Shown here: positions 62,308-64,000 of the stretch, piece after piece
How the letters are laid out: the number at the start of each line of letters is the position of its first letter
Numbering within the stretch: position 1 is the stretch's first letter
Source: Acidipila sp. EB88
GTDB lineage: Bacteria; Acidobacteriota; Terriglobia; Terriglobales; Acidobacteriaceae
Length of the DNA: 64,000 nucleotides
NCBI RefSeq assembly: GCF_003858395.1
Contig: NZ_QWEV01000005.1
Span: forward strand, 1,302,001-1,366,000
Direction: 5' to 3'
Notes under the pieces: model-generated
Told to the model about the DNA's origin: nothing
Seen by the model: the letters and a program-made list of their open reading frames with translations, nothing else
Database searches by the model: none
Position numbers and translations under genes: made by a program

Positions 62308-64000
<1,693 letters not shown>

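Overview
The window is GC-rich chromosomal DNA. Gene content and protein style point to an acidobacterium of the Terriglobia (Terriglobus/Granulicella/Acidobacterium-like); this is inferred from the sequence, without a database search. The clues are a joined bc complex and caa3 oxidase cluster with a cytochrome b-c fusion, secreted Ala/Pro-rich proteins of unknown function, an hslV-hslU pair with an N-terminally extended HslV, and many short housekeeping units that switch strand. No phage, transposase, CRISPR array, rRNA or tRNA was recognised. The window begins inside an acyltransferase gene and ends inside gyrB.

Layout. 1-9 kb: two tandem membrane acyltransferases, frr, a B12-domain radical SAM enzyme, a quinone-reductase-like dehydrogenase, lipA, a HIT protein, and a disordered protein with a receiver-like C-terminus. 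8.9-9.7 kb: the largest gene-free stretch, rich in hairpins. 9.7-23 kb: fbp, a YjlB-type cupin and mutM on the minus strand; then purA, a small monooxygenase, folP, a D-Ala-D-Ala carboxypeptidase, an SDR group, an asparaginase-type hydrolase and tyrS. 23-37 kb: a long minus-strand respiratory cluster encoding oxidase subunits II, I, III and a IV-like protein, a 4-TM orphan, a diheme cytochrome c, a Rieske protein and a cytochrome b-c fusion. After a terminator come a CtaG/ferredoxin fusion, a small membrane protein and a large secreted protein. 37-43.7 kb: a geranylgeranyl-reductase-like flavoprotein, the XdhC/MocA molybdenum-cofactor maturation pair, a secreted hydrolase and an RlmI-like rRNA methyltransferase. 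44-51 kb: clpB, prmC-prfA and an ATP-dependent DNA ligase. 51-60 kb: a glycosyltransferase overlapping antisense with a cation efflux gene, hslV-hslU, a metallophosphoesterase split by an in-frame amber codon, and a GT39-like membrane glycosyltransferase. 60-64 kb: rplU-rpmA with a clear promoter and terminator, a 7-TM protein, a 56-residue secreted peptide and gyrB.

Functional groups. The 26-37 kb cluster would move electrons from quinol through cytochrome b, the Rieske protein and cytochromes c to CuA and the haem-copper centre, and its adjoining assembly genes probably serve copper or haem insertion. PrfA is made with PrmC, the enzyme that methylates its GGQ loop. HslV and HslU form one protease. 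L21 and L27 are co-expressed.

The observations most worth a second look are: an unreported-looking family of short palindromic (REP/BIME-like) repeats at four intergenic sites; the CtaG-ferredoxin fusion and the unknown 4-TM protein inside the respiratory operon; HslV with 25 residues before its catalytic threonine; the amber-interrupted phosphoesterase; the 131-bp antisense overlap between two coding regions; and the structured 8.85-9.71 kb non-coding block.
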